DNA from: Setomelanomma holmii
Taxonomy: Eukaryota; Ascomycota; Dothideomycetes; Pleosporales; Phaeosphaeriaceae
Length of the DNA stretch: 64,000 bases
NCBI GenBank assembly: GCA_010015745.1
Contig: ML978156.1
Coordinates: 166,190 to 230,189, forward strand
Reading direction: 5' to 3'
This document shows positions 1 through 12,800 of this stretch, one piece after another. The stretch's first letter is position 1. Every line of letters starts with the position of its first letter. The position numbers and the translations under genes were made by a program. The notes below the pieces were generated by a model. The model saw only the letters and a list, made by a program, of their open reading frames with translations. It had not been told where the DNA came from and made no database searches.

Positions 1-2025
1 CAGGCACGTTTCATTTTTGACTTGGGAGATTGACGCCATGAGCTTACCCACGTTGTCGATCAAAACCATGGCCAGCTACATTTACTTCACAGAACAAAAT
101 ATTCGCGATTTTGGTCGTGGTTCGCGCCCAAAGATCGAGTCGGGTAATGACGGCATCGCGAGCCAGATCACCGTCTCGAGGCTCCTACTTCCCCACTTCG
201 TGAGATTATCCAGGCGGTGGTTCAGTATTCAAAGAGCAGGTCTATGTGATGGAGGCTCCACAGCGGCTCATAGCTTCCTCACTGCCGTCAGTAGCGTGTA
301 GATCCGTGACGCAAAGGTCCATTGCCGTTGTTCCGATCGACGGTACGCTACGTTTCGGACTCACCATAGGCCACTTCACATTCCGCTCGCGCATCGATCA
401 GCGTGTATTGTGCTGGTAAGTTCTGTCGTAGCCATCTGGAAGGTCTCCAATCGACTCGCGGTGGAAGACAGGGAGTTGTGTACTAGCTCGTCGAAAATAC
501 TTACATTCAGTCCCGAAGGAGTGGTAATAAAACTCGAGTCTCCGCGTCCTACTCTCATGCCAATTGTTTCCATCTCTTGCAAATAGTATTTGCTCGAGCT
601 TGAGGGTTGTTGGAAGCTGATCTATGATCCAAAGCGCGCGCCATAGGCCGGTTGTCTGTGTGGGTGGATGGTTTCCTCCTGTCCGTTGTTGTGTAACTCC
701 CAGGATGACGTTGTTATGCCGTACAGTCATACTCACTTGCTGCGAAGTAGCACTGCATGCTGACCCGACAGTCGTGACGCGTGATACTTCGTTTCCATGG
801 GTTGCACACCTTGCGTGGTCATCGTCACAGCACGCGCTCTGATGGTCCCACAAGCAGCAAGCACAGTCTGACTGAAGTGTGGTGACCACAGAGACATGAG
901 CTGCCGCTAGTCAGGCATTCTTGCTTGGCTTGGACTGCACTTTTGCGGCGTGGCTGGGCAACCTCAAAGGAATACCCTGCGATATGTTATGCAGTATAGC
1001 AGCGGCAGAAAAGGTGGCGCTGGAAACAACTGTTTCCGTGGCGCAGGAGTGACATCGCGTCGTTTCAGGTCATAAGGTCGAGCACCATCTGGTGACAGTC
1101 AGATTAGTCGAACATGCAACTTTTTGGGACGGCAGAAGGGAAATCTGCAGGCTGGTCATGGTGGACCTTGTCAGAATCTGTACATACTACAGACCAGGAA
1201 ACGTGAACGGCGATGTCTTGCCCGATCGGTTTGCCGAGTCAAGAATCGGTCCCAAATAGGACTCGTGTAGTCTAGCGACTACTGCGAGATTGCCCAAACG
1301 GTCGCCACGCCTTGTCGACTCGGGCAAGGGGATCCCTGCCTTCTTTACAAGATGCCTTCCGTGAGCTACTGGGGAAGAGCTTGCAATTGCTGTCTGCGAA
1401 ACCTGCAGTTTGCGAAGTTTGAACATTGATCAATCCTCGATGTAATCGTTGCTAATTACTCGTGTGTGCGTGGGCGCAGCCAATATATTGGGACAAATCG
1501 GCGTGAGGGAACCTGACTCGAGCGGCCTCATGACCACCTGTTTGCGCATGAATCTCATACCAAGCAAGCAAATGTGGTGGAAATGCCCCTGAACCAAATA
1601 GAATTTGTCGCGATGACAGTACTGGAATTCTTGTCGAGCACGTTTTGAGACATTCTATTATGGGGTATCGATATTTCGTTATGTCGCTAAGCCAACAACA
1701 AAATGGCTGATATTGAAAGGAAACGCCTCGTTCATGCATGATGATCGTACAATCGCCGGGCCGTGGTAGCTGGCTTGGGTTAAGAAAACGCCCGCTAGTA
1801 TGCAGCAACTCTCGTGCCGAGAAAGGAACAAAGGGAATTAGTGTAGCAGAACGGAAAGAAGTAAATAGACATGGCCGCTGGTCGTGCAATGCCGCGAGTG
1901 GGCCCGTTAAACATTTCGTCGTCTCCTTCGTCAATTGAATGAAATTGAAAAGAAATCTCGACACCAAAGAGCGGTGTCGAGGATATCGCCGTAATGATTC
2001 GAGAATGATCGCAAAAGCCGCTGCT
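1..2025. other. Intergenic stretch with no supported gene
   Basis: I see no convincing coding region on either strand. Open frames of up to about 170 codons exist, but they overlap each other on both strands, lack recognisable motifs and lack coherent splice sites. The right end is the 3' flank of the minus-strand gene that follows. Confidence 0.5.
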
Positions 2026-3631
2026 TTATCGGCCCTTCAGGCTAGCCCGCTTGAGCATGCGCGTCACAAGGTTGCCACGTGGTTTCGGCTTGACGTAGAA
2101 GGCTCCCTTGGTACCTGTCATATCGTCCGTCAACACCAGGTCCTCGAGAGCCAAAGGGTCATCCTTTGGAGGTCGTTGACTCGACGACTGCCAACCATAC
2201 AGTTGATCGTCGTCAGCTCGAAGATCGGGCCGAGTCAGAGTCATGCGCAGAGTCATCTCGCGGTTGAGGCGTCCAGATGGGTGTTGCAGAGACATCCTGG
2301 GTTGGTCTTCAGAGGCAATCTTCGAGTGTGATACCTGTCGGGAATGCAGACGAAATGAGAGACCTGCACTCGAGGGCGTTGAAGGTGACTCCACGTCCAC
2401 GACAGAATCCGCGTCCGACTCAAGGCCTTGGTTGTCGCTCACAGTGTCCTCGAAGAACGAGAGCTTGCCGTCGCGCAGAAACGTCTGCATGTCTCGACTG
2501 AATTTACGAGAATGGCTGGCAATGGGCGGTAGCTGGTAGTGAGGCCTTGAAGGAGTCGCGGCACCGTCGTCGTCAGCAGTGGAAGGAAAGCCGAATTCAA
2601 TAGCCTCGTCAAACTTCTGAGGGGACGCGAGATACGTGCGAAGCTTCTTCCTCGCCTCTGGATCCCGGTAGTGCGTGGCCTCAGGGTCGAAGATCGGCGG
2701 TGGTGTCGGCGTGTGGGAGGATCTCCGGCCTGATAGTGAAGAAGAATGAGCACGCTGGTGGGTTGGGGCAGGTGCGATGGCGAAGCCGGATGGATTGCCC
2801 ATAAGCACCGCCGACGCCGTTGAGTAATGCATGGATGAGGTGGTGAGAGACATGGTTCGTCTGAGGTCAGTCACTGTCGACCTCCGTCCTGTTGGTGGGC
2901 CCATGACGTCGAGGTAGATGAGGCTGCTCTCGGTGTCTCCTTCCTTCTCTTGTGTGTACTTGTCGAATAATGAGCGTGTAGGTGAGTACTCGTAATCTGA
3001 GGTGCGGTCTTGATCCAATGTGCTGTCTGGATTTGAGGTGCTGTCCGGATCCCTCTTGAAGCCGAATTGAAAGTCGCTGAACCGCTGCCTTGCCCGCTCA
3101 AAGTTAATGTCGTAAGGAAGAAACGCCTGTTCGCACTTGCCGAGCAGCACCGCCTGCTCTTCTCGCGAGTAGTACAGTTTTCGCAATTTGTCGGGCAATG
3201 AAAGAAAGAACTCGGGCTCCGGCTGGGGAATGTCGAGACTGTGCGGCGCGTCCTCTGCCTTGCAGGTGCGGCGTTGGGAGCCCAGGGTTAATGAGGGGCG
3301 GAAAGGCACTGAAGAGCTCGCGCGGGATGAGAGTGAGCGCCCAGAGGCATTTTGGTCATCAAGCGAGTGTTGCCGGATCTGCAGGCGTTCTAAGGACGAG
3401 AAATACTTCCTCCTGCATGAAAGCACGGGTTATTAGCATGATCCAACATCTGCAAGGTACGAGTGGGGTTATTGTTCGTCTAGGTGAGTAGTATGCACGC
3501 GATGGATGCACTCCTTATCACATCCGGGACTAATCAGAGTAAGCGGGAACCACATACTGGACTGAAAGTGGCAGCGCGTCGAAATCGGCCTGCTGTAGTG
3601 GCGGAAGAATGGTCTTCGCCTTTTTTCTCAT
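2026..3631 (-). CDS. Unrecognised fungal protein, 486 aa, two exons
   Basis: I do not recognise the family. The model is exon 1 3631..3558 and exon 2 3412..2026, joined by a 145-nt intron with a GTATGT donor and a CATGCAG acceptor. The join reads through in frame (CA|G, giving Gln25), and the total is 1461 nt. The long downstream frame has no ATG near its start, which is why the upstream exon beginning MRKKAKTILPPLQQADFDAL was sought. The first 130 residues are basic to mixed and look folded, with an ERLQIRQHSLDD stretch and a KLRKLYYSREEQ stretch. The remainder is Ser/Pro/Asp-rich and probably disordered, and the C-terminus is basic (KPKPRGNLVTRMLKRASLKG). No signal peptide or membrane segment is visible. 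The existence of a gene is well supported; its function is unknown. Confidence 0.72.
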
Positions 3632-4997
3632 GGCGCCGACTGGTAGGGAGTGGTTCTGGCGTGGAGACGACTCCGGAGCATATGAAGGATTGCGTGTGCG
3701 GCGACGTTCACCTCGCGCCCTGGCCAAGAGGTTTGTCTGTGCCTCAGTCGTAGTGACGCTATTGCGTGCTTTTCAATGATCGTCCGGGCGAGGGAGCCGC
3801 AAAAAAGAAAGATGTGAATGAATGATGAATTGGCGCGAGGCAGCTGTATGGGACAGCAGAATGGGCTTAAGCAGGAGCGACCGTCAAGACGCACTCGCGT
3901 TCTGCACGTCGGAAGGCCGCATGCAACTAACGAACGCGCCGCGACGCAGCCATTCCTCAACCTCACCGACGGGCCTGGTGGTGCGGTGGCTCTGTCTCCG
4001 AGAGTCAATGAACGCCATTCGCGCTTCCTGAAGCACCTTGACGGCCATAGCACCGAGGATGTTACCGGAATAGAGCCCTCCCAGAGGTCACATCCATGAC
4101 CTCACGGGCGTGGGCAGCACCACCAAACAACAACGTCAACGCCCGGGGCCAATAGCCCTGCACGTCGTGGTTCCACAGCAAAGTGCTCCCCGCTCTCTCT
4201 CCACCTTGCCGTCCGCGGTTTCATCTCAGGGCCAGACAGCAAGTCAGCGGGGCTCGCACGAACCCTTAGCGGCGGTGGGCCTGCGACACACCGCAACTGC
4301 AAAGTCCCAGCTTATGGAAACGATAGAAGCCCCGATATGAGCTCGTTTGCGATCGTGTGCACGTTTGATTCTGGCCATTGATTCACTTGGCTTCTCGAAT
4401 CGTGTGCCTGGGGCTGCCTCGTGCCCGCCGAATGCCCGGGTCGACACATCAGCCTGTCGTGGCACAATTAATACTTGCACGGACTGCCACATTCTTTGTG
4501 CGCCGTGGCGAGCAGCGAGCATGCGCTGTGTAACGGCGAAGCTGAAGAGACTGCACGCTCCACTGCCCAGCATTGCCTGTAAGAAATAATGAGGTCTGAT
4601 TGCAGCGGTACAAGCACGGGTATCTCTCCAGAATACATCCAACACCCGACACATTGCCGCCTTCCCGTATCGCCTATCGATAGCGAGATTGAGTGAGCGC
4701 CATGCATACATATAAAAACGTCTCTAAAACCGTCCAATTGGGCCTTTTGCCCCTGGAGTCAGCCACGATATGGAAAACCGCTTTTCCACTTCACTATCCA
4801 AACTTAGAATCGGCTGGACACATGTAGCTGCCGACGCCCATTTTGCTGTGACATAGAATAGTAGTCTTAGATGACATTCGCGCAATGATTGAATTTCGTG
4901 ACGATCGCAAAACCCGGAGATTCGGCCAAACGGCTGAAATCTAGGTCGATGCAAGGTCGCCTTCGGTTCGGTCGTGAAGATAAGATCTGCTGTCGTA
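3632..4997. other. Intergenic stretch with no supported gene
   Basis: About 1.4 kb between two minus-strand genes. Overlapping open frames (for example minus strand near 4244-4711) show no motif, no start context and no splice logic, so they are not called. The left part should hold the promoter of the 2026-3631 gene, and the right part the 3' flank of the ELMO gene. Confidence 0.45.
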
Positions 4998-7252
4998 TCA
5001 GACTCCAGCAATGTCGTAATAGAACTCATCGTCCAATCCCTCACGGCTGGGCAGGATCGGCTCTTCAAGCCCCACGTCTTCGAATCGAACATTCAACAAC
5101 CGAATCTTGAGTCCATAGCCGCCGATGAAGTTCACCAGCTTGTTCGTGTCAGCAGTTATTGGCTGCTGGTTCAACAGCATGAGCAGGCCGTCAAGCCACT
5201 CAGATGCAAGAGTATGGCTCTGAGGGTGCAGTTGCAGGAGCACCGACTCTTTCCGACCCGCGCCTGAGCCGCCAGATGTTTGCCGCGAGTGATTGGCCTG
5301 GGGTAGGTAGCCATGAATTGTTATTCTGGTTGACGTCGATGCACGCTGCCCTGGCAGATCTGTCACTGTGCTGTCAGACGACGATGTCGATGGGGCCGAC
5401 GCTGAGACGTTGCTCACGACAGAAGACACGATGGAGAGATCGACTATGATGTGCGTTAGTCACAGCGTCTACGCAGACCATCCGGCATGACCGGACATGT
5501 GACACTTACTCTTCTCTTGTAAGGCGTCCAGCCTGAGCTCTGCAGCTGTCTTCTCGTCAAAATCAGCATAGTGCAGATATCGACGGTTGTGTGACAGTCG
5601 CACAAAGCGCCACGCGGAGGGCACCGAACGAGTGAGGGTCTTGCTGGTTACTGGGCTCGCGTCTGCGCCGTAGTTTACACCACTTGGAAACCATGCGCCC
5701 TGGAGCAAGCATCTTATACGCTGCTCCTTGACGAACTGCAGCGCCTCGTGATTGAGCTCATCGCGCACTTGTCTGGTGGGGTCAGCGTAAAGTTTCCGTG
5801 GAAGAGATTGCAAGACGCACCGGAGATGGTGGCCCCATGCGTCTTCGCAGGTCAGCTCGAGAAGCTCCATCTGAAGCTCTCTGAGTCGCTTCAGCTCGAA
5901 CTCAGCCAGCTCTTCCTCGACATCCTTGATCTCCTTCGTCCGTGGCGCTTGTCCCACGATCTGCTCTATCAGTATGCGGACTAGCTCCTCGATCTTCTCG
6001 TAGTCCTCGATCTGTGCGCCCGCCACCTTCCACAGGCGTATGAAGGCGTTGAGACCACTCGTATGCAGACGAGACCAATGCAGCAGGAGCGGCTTGAAGG
6101 CTCGGTCAAAATTGGCCCTGGACTCCAAAGCCGTGTATCGGTGCGACTCAACGTCATCGAATTTGTCCACCTCAAAATGCTCGTACAGTATCGAAGTCAC
6201 CGAAAGACTTGATCGAGCAATTGGACAGTGCTGTTCAAGTGGCTCTGCGGACTGCTCCAACAGCAACTTTTGGAAACCATCTTCATTTTTGTAGACGAAG
6301 TCCGTCAAGTCCATCAACCCAAGGAAGCCAGTTGCGTCAAACTCCCAGGCCGGCGATTCAGTATCGAAACCCAGTCGTCTCCACTTCACTGAGTTGTGCT
6401 TCTTGCTTCCCTTGGCGTCTAAGGTTGCCTTTTCCGACTTATCTGGCATGCTGGCAGTGTGCAAGCCTCGAATGGCTCTTCGGTGTTCCGACTTCTCCAA
6501 ATCGACCTTCTCTTCTCTCCAGTTCCGGAGGAGTATCTTCGTCAGCGACTGAAATTCGAGGAGTGGGTGCGCCAGATCTTGAATGGCAGAGCTCTGCATG
6601 AGCCCATATACGCTCTTTATCACACCCAGCTCCTGCAGCTGCTTGATGAACTTTGGCCATTCAAAGTCTGCATCGTTCGCGATCGCGTCACGCATCAGCG
6701 CATTGATCAAATGAAGGGAATTGGCGCATAGTGCGTGGTCGGCGGAGGTAATCTTCTCGACGAGTGAGGGGAGGAACTGCGGCTGGGTATCGACTGCGGG
6801 CTTGAGACGTTGGAAGCCAGTGACGCCAGGCTGAGAGTTGCGATACGAGGGGTGGCCCACGATAGCTGCGAGCACTGACATAGCGCCTCGATTGACATTG
6901 ACGAGTGGTTGCGCAACCACAAGGTCTACGATCTACTCCTCTATGTCAGACTTGCAAGTGCGCCTGGCCTCATCTTCACACTCACCCTCGCTATGAGGTC
7001 ATCCGTAACATGGTCCCAACCCTTGTCCAATTCTAACAAGCGCGCCAGCGATGTAAGGCAGTATGCCAATGTATTCCCTGTGGAATGCAGTGCCAGAAAC
7101 CTCAGCTTCGGTAGTCCTCCCTCATATATGAAAACGTCTGCGAACGACGGGTCTCCTATGGCATTCTGCAACTTGAAGACTGCCATCTTCCGCACCGATT
7201 CCTCCTCCGCGCCCAGTCGGGCAACCAATTCGGAGACATTGACACTATCCAT
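4998..7252 (-). CDS. ELMO/CED-12 domain protein
   Basis: Predicted 711-aa protein of the ELMO/CED-12 family. In this family, ELMO proteins work with DOCK-type exchange factors to activate Rac-class GTPases for actin and membrane dynamics. Three exons: 7252..6986, 6932..5510 and 5443..4998. The donors are GTGAGT and GTAAGT, and the acceptors are GAGTAG and CATAG. The phases match and the CDS totals 2136 nt. The N-terminal part is helical and armadillo-like (from MDSVNVSELVARLGAEEES). A central block with WRRLGFDTESPAWEFDATG resembles the W-x2-(L/I)-G-F core of the ELMO domain. The C-terminal third contains a PH-like region (RCLLQGAWFP then WRFVRLSHNRRYLHYADF) that continues across the last intron. 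The length is typical of fungal members. The family call rests on motif resemblance and domain order, not on a search. Confidence 0.8.
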
Positions 7253-7763
7253 GCTTCAACGATGTTGCGCGCTGTATCAAATATGAGATAAGAATGGGCG
7301 GGCTGTGAGCGCGTCACATTCACCTAGACGTGTACACCATGGTCCAAGAAATGCGCCCAGAAGAGCAAAAATGTCGTCAGTCGTCAATGATCGTTGATAT
7401 GTTTGACCCTGACCCTTTTGCGATGCGATGATCGCCGGGCGGTCTAGACTGGCCCAAGCGCAACACGTGTGGGGTTTCTGCCAGGCACGGCGCGTGCCTG
7501 CCTTGATGGTGCTAGGCAGGAACGACCGAGCAAGGATCTCGGGAAACAACATCGTTCCTTCCGTCAACCTCAACTCTCCCAACAACAACCCTCGGCGTCA
7601 CTTTCTCAGCCTGTTCTGTCTTTTGCGTTCCAGCGTTGAATCTCTCTCGATACCCAGCTTATTTCGACTCGTCCCTCGTTTCCTTCCCCTGCATAACCTT
7701 CGCCCGCTTCTTCCTGTATCGACGGCGACTTCCGCTTCTCGGCTTCACTACGAGCTCACCGCT
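7253..7763. promoter_or_regulatory. Divergent promoter region
   Basis: About 510 nt separate the starts of the ELMO gene (-) and the Cys-rich zinc protein gene (+). The 130 nt before the plus-strand ATG is pyrimidine-rich, as is common in fungal leaders. No specific factor site can be assigned by eye. Confidence 0.4.
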
Positions 7764-8468
7764 ATGTATATCACTTCCGACCTCTTCGGTGGCACCTCCA
7801 CCCACCAACACAACGATACGAATCCTGCAACTCAGTGGACGATTATGGCAGATTCGCCGCATACAGCAGGGTTAGGCAAGAGGAAGAGGCTCGAGGGCGA
7901 AGACGGGCCCAACAGGTATGGACAATTCCAGGTCCACAGTCACAATCCACAGGCTGATGACTCTTGTGATAGCTCTGTACATCAGCAACGTTCATCGCCC
8001 ACTAGTCGTGGCTACGCCCGAATGCACGTCCACAATAACTCGACTTTGGAGACCAGTCGCAATCTGTCTTATCCAATATACTCGGCAGTGCCGATATACG
8101 CCTCTGCGGAACGACGGCCAGTAAAACAAATGAAGCGCCACAACCCGAAAGCCACGCTCGTCAAGTCTACATCACATCTGATGGACTTCGAACACGACCT
8201 TCCACCAAGTATAACGAAAGTCGACACACACTCACACACAGCCAACGATCTACGGCCATGTCACGCCTGCAAATCAGCACCGAAACGAAGGAGAGATCTG
8301 GAAAATTATTTGGACTGTCGGCGCTGTGAAGGGCGAACTTGTTACATATGTGCGCGACAGTGCTTTGGGGGATGCGGAAAGGCTGTCTGCAAGAAATGTA
8401 TAGTGGAGGTCGGTGAAGAAGGAGACCCTTGGTGTTTAGATTGCTACGCACGGAGGATTAATATTTGA
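7764..8468 (+). CDS. Cys-rich putative zinc-binding protein
   Basis: Predicted protein of 234 aa. The frame is open from 7428, but the first plausible ATG after the pyrimidine-rich leader is 7764 (MYITSDLFGGTST), and a second candidate is MADSPHTAGLGKRKR. The N-terminal half is polar and probably disordered, with a basic KRKR patch. The C-terminal 65 residues carry at least ten cysteines in CxxC-type pairs (CHACKS, CRRC, CYIC, CGKAVCKKC, CLDC), which suggests a compact cross-braced zinc fold. I cannot name the family. The segment 7916-7972 (57 nt, GTATGG at the start, CTGAT near the end, then TAG) could be an in-frame intron. If spliced out, the protein loses 19 residues. Confidence 0.7.
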   Translation: MYITSDLFGGTSTHQHNDTNPATQWTIMADSPHTAGLGKRKRLEGEDGPNRYGQFQVHSHNPQADDSCDSSVHQQRSSPTSRGYARMHVHNNSTLETSRNLSYPIYSAVPIYASAERRPVKQMKRHNPKATLVKSTSHLMDFEHDLPPSITKVDTHSHTANDLRPCHACKSAPKRRRDLENYLDCRRCEGRTCYICARQCFGGCGKAVCKKCIVEVGEEGDPWCLDCYARRINI

Positions 8469-9835
8469 GTGTGCGGGGCACCAAATTGTGTCATTAATGT
8501 CTGATTTGGAGTCACTTGGCGCATTATACCACTATCTTAGGACACACCTATTCACGATCAAGAACACAGTCGTACACGAATGTCGGATTTAAGCTCGCAT
8601 AGCAATGCGTTACACGCATTCTGGCGACGTGGTTATCCTGCGTGCAGTCACCGCAAATGACTCGATTGGCTGGGGGTGAACGAACGAGCCGCGGCTCTCC
8701 TGAAGCCCAAGCCAGGCCGCTTATATTACCGGGAACATCGTCGAGGGCGAGAAATAGGGCAGGGCCTCGAATCACTTAATGAACCTTCGTATATAGAGCG
8801 AATCGTCATTAAGTACATAATGATATCACAAACTTCTTAAGTTGACGGTCCTCTTTTGAAGTATTACGGACAAGCCAAATCCCTCTGTGCAAAGCATAGG
8901 GGTCTAATACCCGTCTCCGACTTGAAGGAATAACTCGATTGATTTTCAAGCATACTTGGAATGTGACTGAGGGATTCCCGCGAACAAACATATTCATGCT
9001 TCCCAAACCCAAGTCTCATTCCATTCAAAGAACCCTCACATGAAAATCGTACACAAGACTTCAATTCATTCTTTTGCTCTTTACTAGCGTGTCGATAGTC
9101 GAAACTTGAGCAAGCTACACGTACAACCAAGGTGATTTATACTACTCCACAAATTGCCTATTTGAGAGAACATACGTGCAAGCATAGTAACCTGCATTGC
9201 CTTTGCCTTGAAACAAACATAAGGATCGATCCGTCTTCCAAGTTTGGCCAACTACGGACGTCCACGTACAAGTTCGTTCTCGAACTCCGCCGCTTCTCTC
9301 ATTGAATAGGCTCGTTGACGCACTTTGTGCGTTTGACTGTTGGCGTACTTGATGCCGTGACTTTTGAGAGTCGCTGTTGGGTGCGGATCTTCTCATCCTG
9401 TAAGTAAATACGTGAGAGAAGCAAAGTACAACAAATAAGTGCTGTAACCTGGACTTTGCACAATTCATTGAAATTGAAGAAAAGCTTTGACAATGAACAG
9501 ACTCTACCTAGACTGCAAATGCCTCGTTTGACTAACTAGCCATGATGTATCACAGCATTCAATAATAATGTAGTCATGGTGGTGGTAACTATATCTAGAC
9601 ATGAACTTTCGCACTTTTTCGTGACCTTAACGTCGTAAGCCAACACACGATCCCATATTCCCGAATGACAGTTCGTAGGCTGTTGAAGCGCTCGGTCGTT
9701 ATACCGGTGAGTAGATAACACTGATCTTGCAGAATCATGTATGCCGCCCAGGTCCTTTCGTCTCCAGCAAATGCTGATGGCGAGACGAGCAGATGATACC
9801 TAGGCTTTTGTTAAAAAAATTTGCCCTTCACAAGC
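8469..9835. other. Intergenic stretch, no gene seen
   Basis: About 1.4 kb between the 3' ends of two convergent genes (zinc protein + and AMP deaminase -). Open frames are short and contradictory on the two strands. The composition looks more AT-rich than the flanking genes. No tRNA-like cloverleaf, repeat or transposon signature was recognised. Confidence 0.45.
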
Positions 9836-12800
9836 CTACTGCTCCTCTTCGCTCTCCTGCTCTCCTGCCTCCGCCACACTCCCTTCCCCAACCCTATACC
9901 CGGCATAACTCCCCTCGTCCATCGCACCACTGCGCATACTGCTCCTTCTCGCACTTCGACTGACCACGCCAGGAAAAATCTTCGGCTCGCCATCCAAGGT
10001 CGCACTGCTCGTGGAACGAGTCAGACCTAGCGTCTCGCCATCGCCTTGCCACTGCTGGCCTTGCGGACTTGTAGCGGACGTGGGTTGCGGCACCGACATT
10101 GTGCTCGGGTTGATGGTCATGTTGGATGTGCGGCGCGGACGCTCAAAGTTGCCGCTGTCCTTGGTGCTGGTTGGAGATGTGGGTTGTGGGGGGAGATTGG
10201 ACATATCCGCCGCGGAAGCAGATGGATTGAGGCGCGCTTGCTGAGTAGGGCCAAGTGGACCAGATAGAGCGCCTGGAGGGAGGCTAGGGAAGGTGTGAGC
10301 TTGGTCGGTATGCATTGAGGTTATAGGGGAGCCCGGCTGCATAGCCTGCTGCGACTTTGGTGTTTTTGGTGCTTCAGTAGTGGGTTGAAGGTTGGAGTGG
10401 GTCAAGTCGTTCCTGCTCGTCTGCGCCGCACGTGTGTAGCGATCGATCCTAATGAAGTCAATTTCGCTCTTGTGGCCGATTGAAGACGTGCTTACATTGC
10501 TAGCTCTTGCATAAGAGTTTCGTGCCTGAATGCCTCTCGCACGCTGGGCACATTTGACCTCGCCATGTCGTTACCTGCGACACCGGGAAGATGATAGTTC
10601 TGTCCAAGCCATTTCTGCTTAACGACATGCTCGAAGCCACTCTGCTCAACGGAATGCTTTGCAAGCTCACACATGTCTACTGCACTCAACTTGTAGATTT
10701 GCGCAGCCACCGAGTATTCCTCGATGAGCGGCTCTTTGGTAAATGCGAATTGTAGGGGATCGTCCGTCGAAAGTGACACGTTGAGACCTCGCCTGAAGTA
10801 GCTTAGGAATGGATTACGCTCATATGCCAGAAACAGCGCATTATTGCTGAGTGGGGACATGGCAACTCCGATCTGCTCAAGGTAAAAAATGTACTGCAAT
10901 AGTGGTACTTTGCGAAGCAGTAAACCGTGACTGATGCTGTGCGAGCAGAGGACGGCCGCTGCCAGATGATCTGTGTCTCCAGCCTCTCCGCAATGCGGTC
11001 GTAGCAAGAAAGTACTGAAGCCACGCTGCTTCCGCCAAACATTGAGCGAGGCAATGTTTGCGAACAGATAGTACATCCAGTAGCTGTACGGCGGATTCTG
11101 CTTCGTTGACCAATCTTTGGCGAATGGGAATTTCTTGTATACGCGTCGCTCAATCTTACTCTCATCGTCGACGCTGTCGAATCCAATGACTCTCTGCAGG
11201 AAGATGTGAAGCTTAGGGTGACTGGTTGGGTCCCGAGTCACCTCGAAAAGTGGTTGGAACACATTGACAATAACTTGCTGAAAGTTGTCCATGAGACCTG
11301 TTGCCTTGTATACATCGAACAGGCGAGGCACTTGAATGAGCCATCGCACATTAGGAGAGAACAACTTGTTGTCGACAACCCAAGCAGCGAGCTTGTCCCA
11401 CTCATCGATGTCCCGACCGTAGATCGAGATGCGCCACTCTACAAACTGATACTTGCTCGACTCCAGATCAGAGATGACCTCTTTCGTGATCTCTGCCAGA
11501 TAACGTCCTTTGATGAAGTTGTCTGTCTTGAGGAATATAGTTCGGAGACGTGACTCGCCAACAGGATTGTACTTCAAGTTGAACTTATCGAAGCGATGAA
11601 ACGAGTCTGTGTGGGCCTGCATTTATTAGCCAGTGGTTCGTAAAGTTGAGAGATATTACTTACGTGCATATCGAGTGTGTCGATACTCAAATCGTACGCC
11701 GTCAGGTTGATAGACTCGAACACTTCCTTCAGAGTGAGATGCTTGCCGTCACGGTATAGCACCAGCTCGTCCGGCGACTTCTTCATTTTCGATTTGATGA
11801 AGCGCAGCAAATGCTTCTGGTTCATACATGCTGAATGGTGAACGTGAGTGTCGACCTTCCTCACGTTGTAAAAGTCTCGATGTGGCACTTTCTTGCTGTC
11901 TGCGGTCTCTTGGTATTCGTTCAAGAGGTAGTAGAGATTGAATTTTCCCTCCAGGTACTGGAGTCTCCGAAATGCGAAACTCTTGCTCGGCCCATCGGAA
12001 GATATGTCTAGGATTGAGTCAAGATCGATATAGAACTCTCGCAACGTTGGAATGGCCACAATAGGGGTGTCAAGTTCTGCAGACTTCGCAGTCTCATAGA
12101 CTTGAAAGACGCCGCTCTCGTCCAGACGGAAGGCCATCTCGGATGGACCTGGCACAGGGAGCAGATCGTCAATGTAGAAATCCTCTCCAATGTTGGTACC
12201 CATCTTGCGGGGAGGCTTTGGTGGCTCGGTTGGCTCTAGCACGCCACTATTCTGCATACTGCTGGAAGCATTGCGACGCTCTTTGGACATGTCATTCCAC
12301 ACTGGCTCTGGGTGTGGTGGATAAATGCGCCAGCTCGGGTCATCATTAGGATTGTCAAAATTACGCTGCAGCGACAACCGAATGTATTTGTGGCGCAAAT
12401 CCAGTACCTTCTGTACATTTGTGTATATTGCGCTGAGTTCGGCAGTGACGCTTGAGTCGTTCAACGCAAAGCCTCCTGCGCCTGAGCCAACTCCTATGCC
12501 AGCGCCGGCGCCGTGTATTCCTTCTTCAGCAAGCATGGGTTTCGGTTCGTGGGGAATAGCCGGGTGGTTTGTGTGCGCTCTAGCTTGCTGATCGGCCTGA
12601 AGTAGAGCTTGTATGTCTTCTTCGTTGCCTTGAATGTCTGGGACATGACCGGCCATGTGCTGGCGTGGTTCCTGTGACTGTTCGGTATGTGACAAGTCGA
12701 TGGGAAGCGTAGATCGATGTCCGTGATGGGCGAGGCTCACATTGCTTTTCCGCGAGCGTATACTGTCACCCTTACTTGTCAGGTCGATGCCATCGGTGAC

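Noticed and set aside
1452..1967. Minus-strand open frame of 171 codons
   Set aside because: Overlaps plus-strand frames, has no motif and no coherent start or splice context; likely chance.
4244..4711. Minus-strand open frame of 155 codons upstream of the 3' end of the ELMO gene
   Set aside because: Arg/Ala-rich composition without folded-protein character, contradicted by overlapping frames on both strands.
7428..7763. N-terminal extension of the Cys-rich protein from ATG 7428
   Set aside because: The stretch has leader-like pyrimidine tracts and no protein character; ATG 7764 is a better start.
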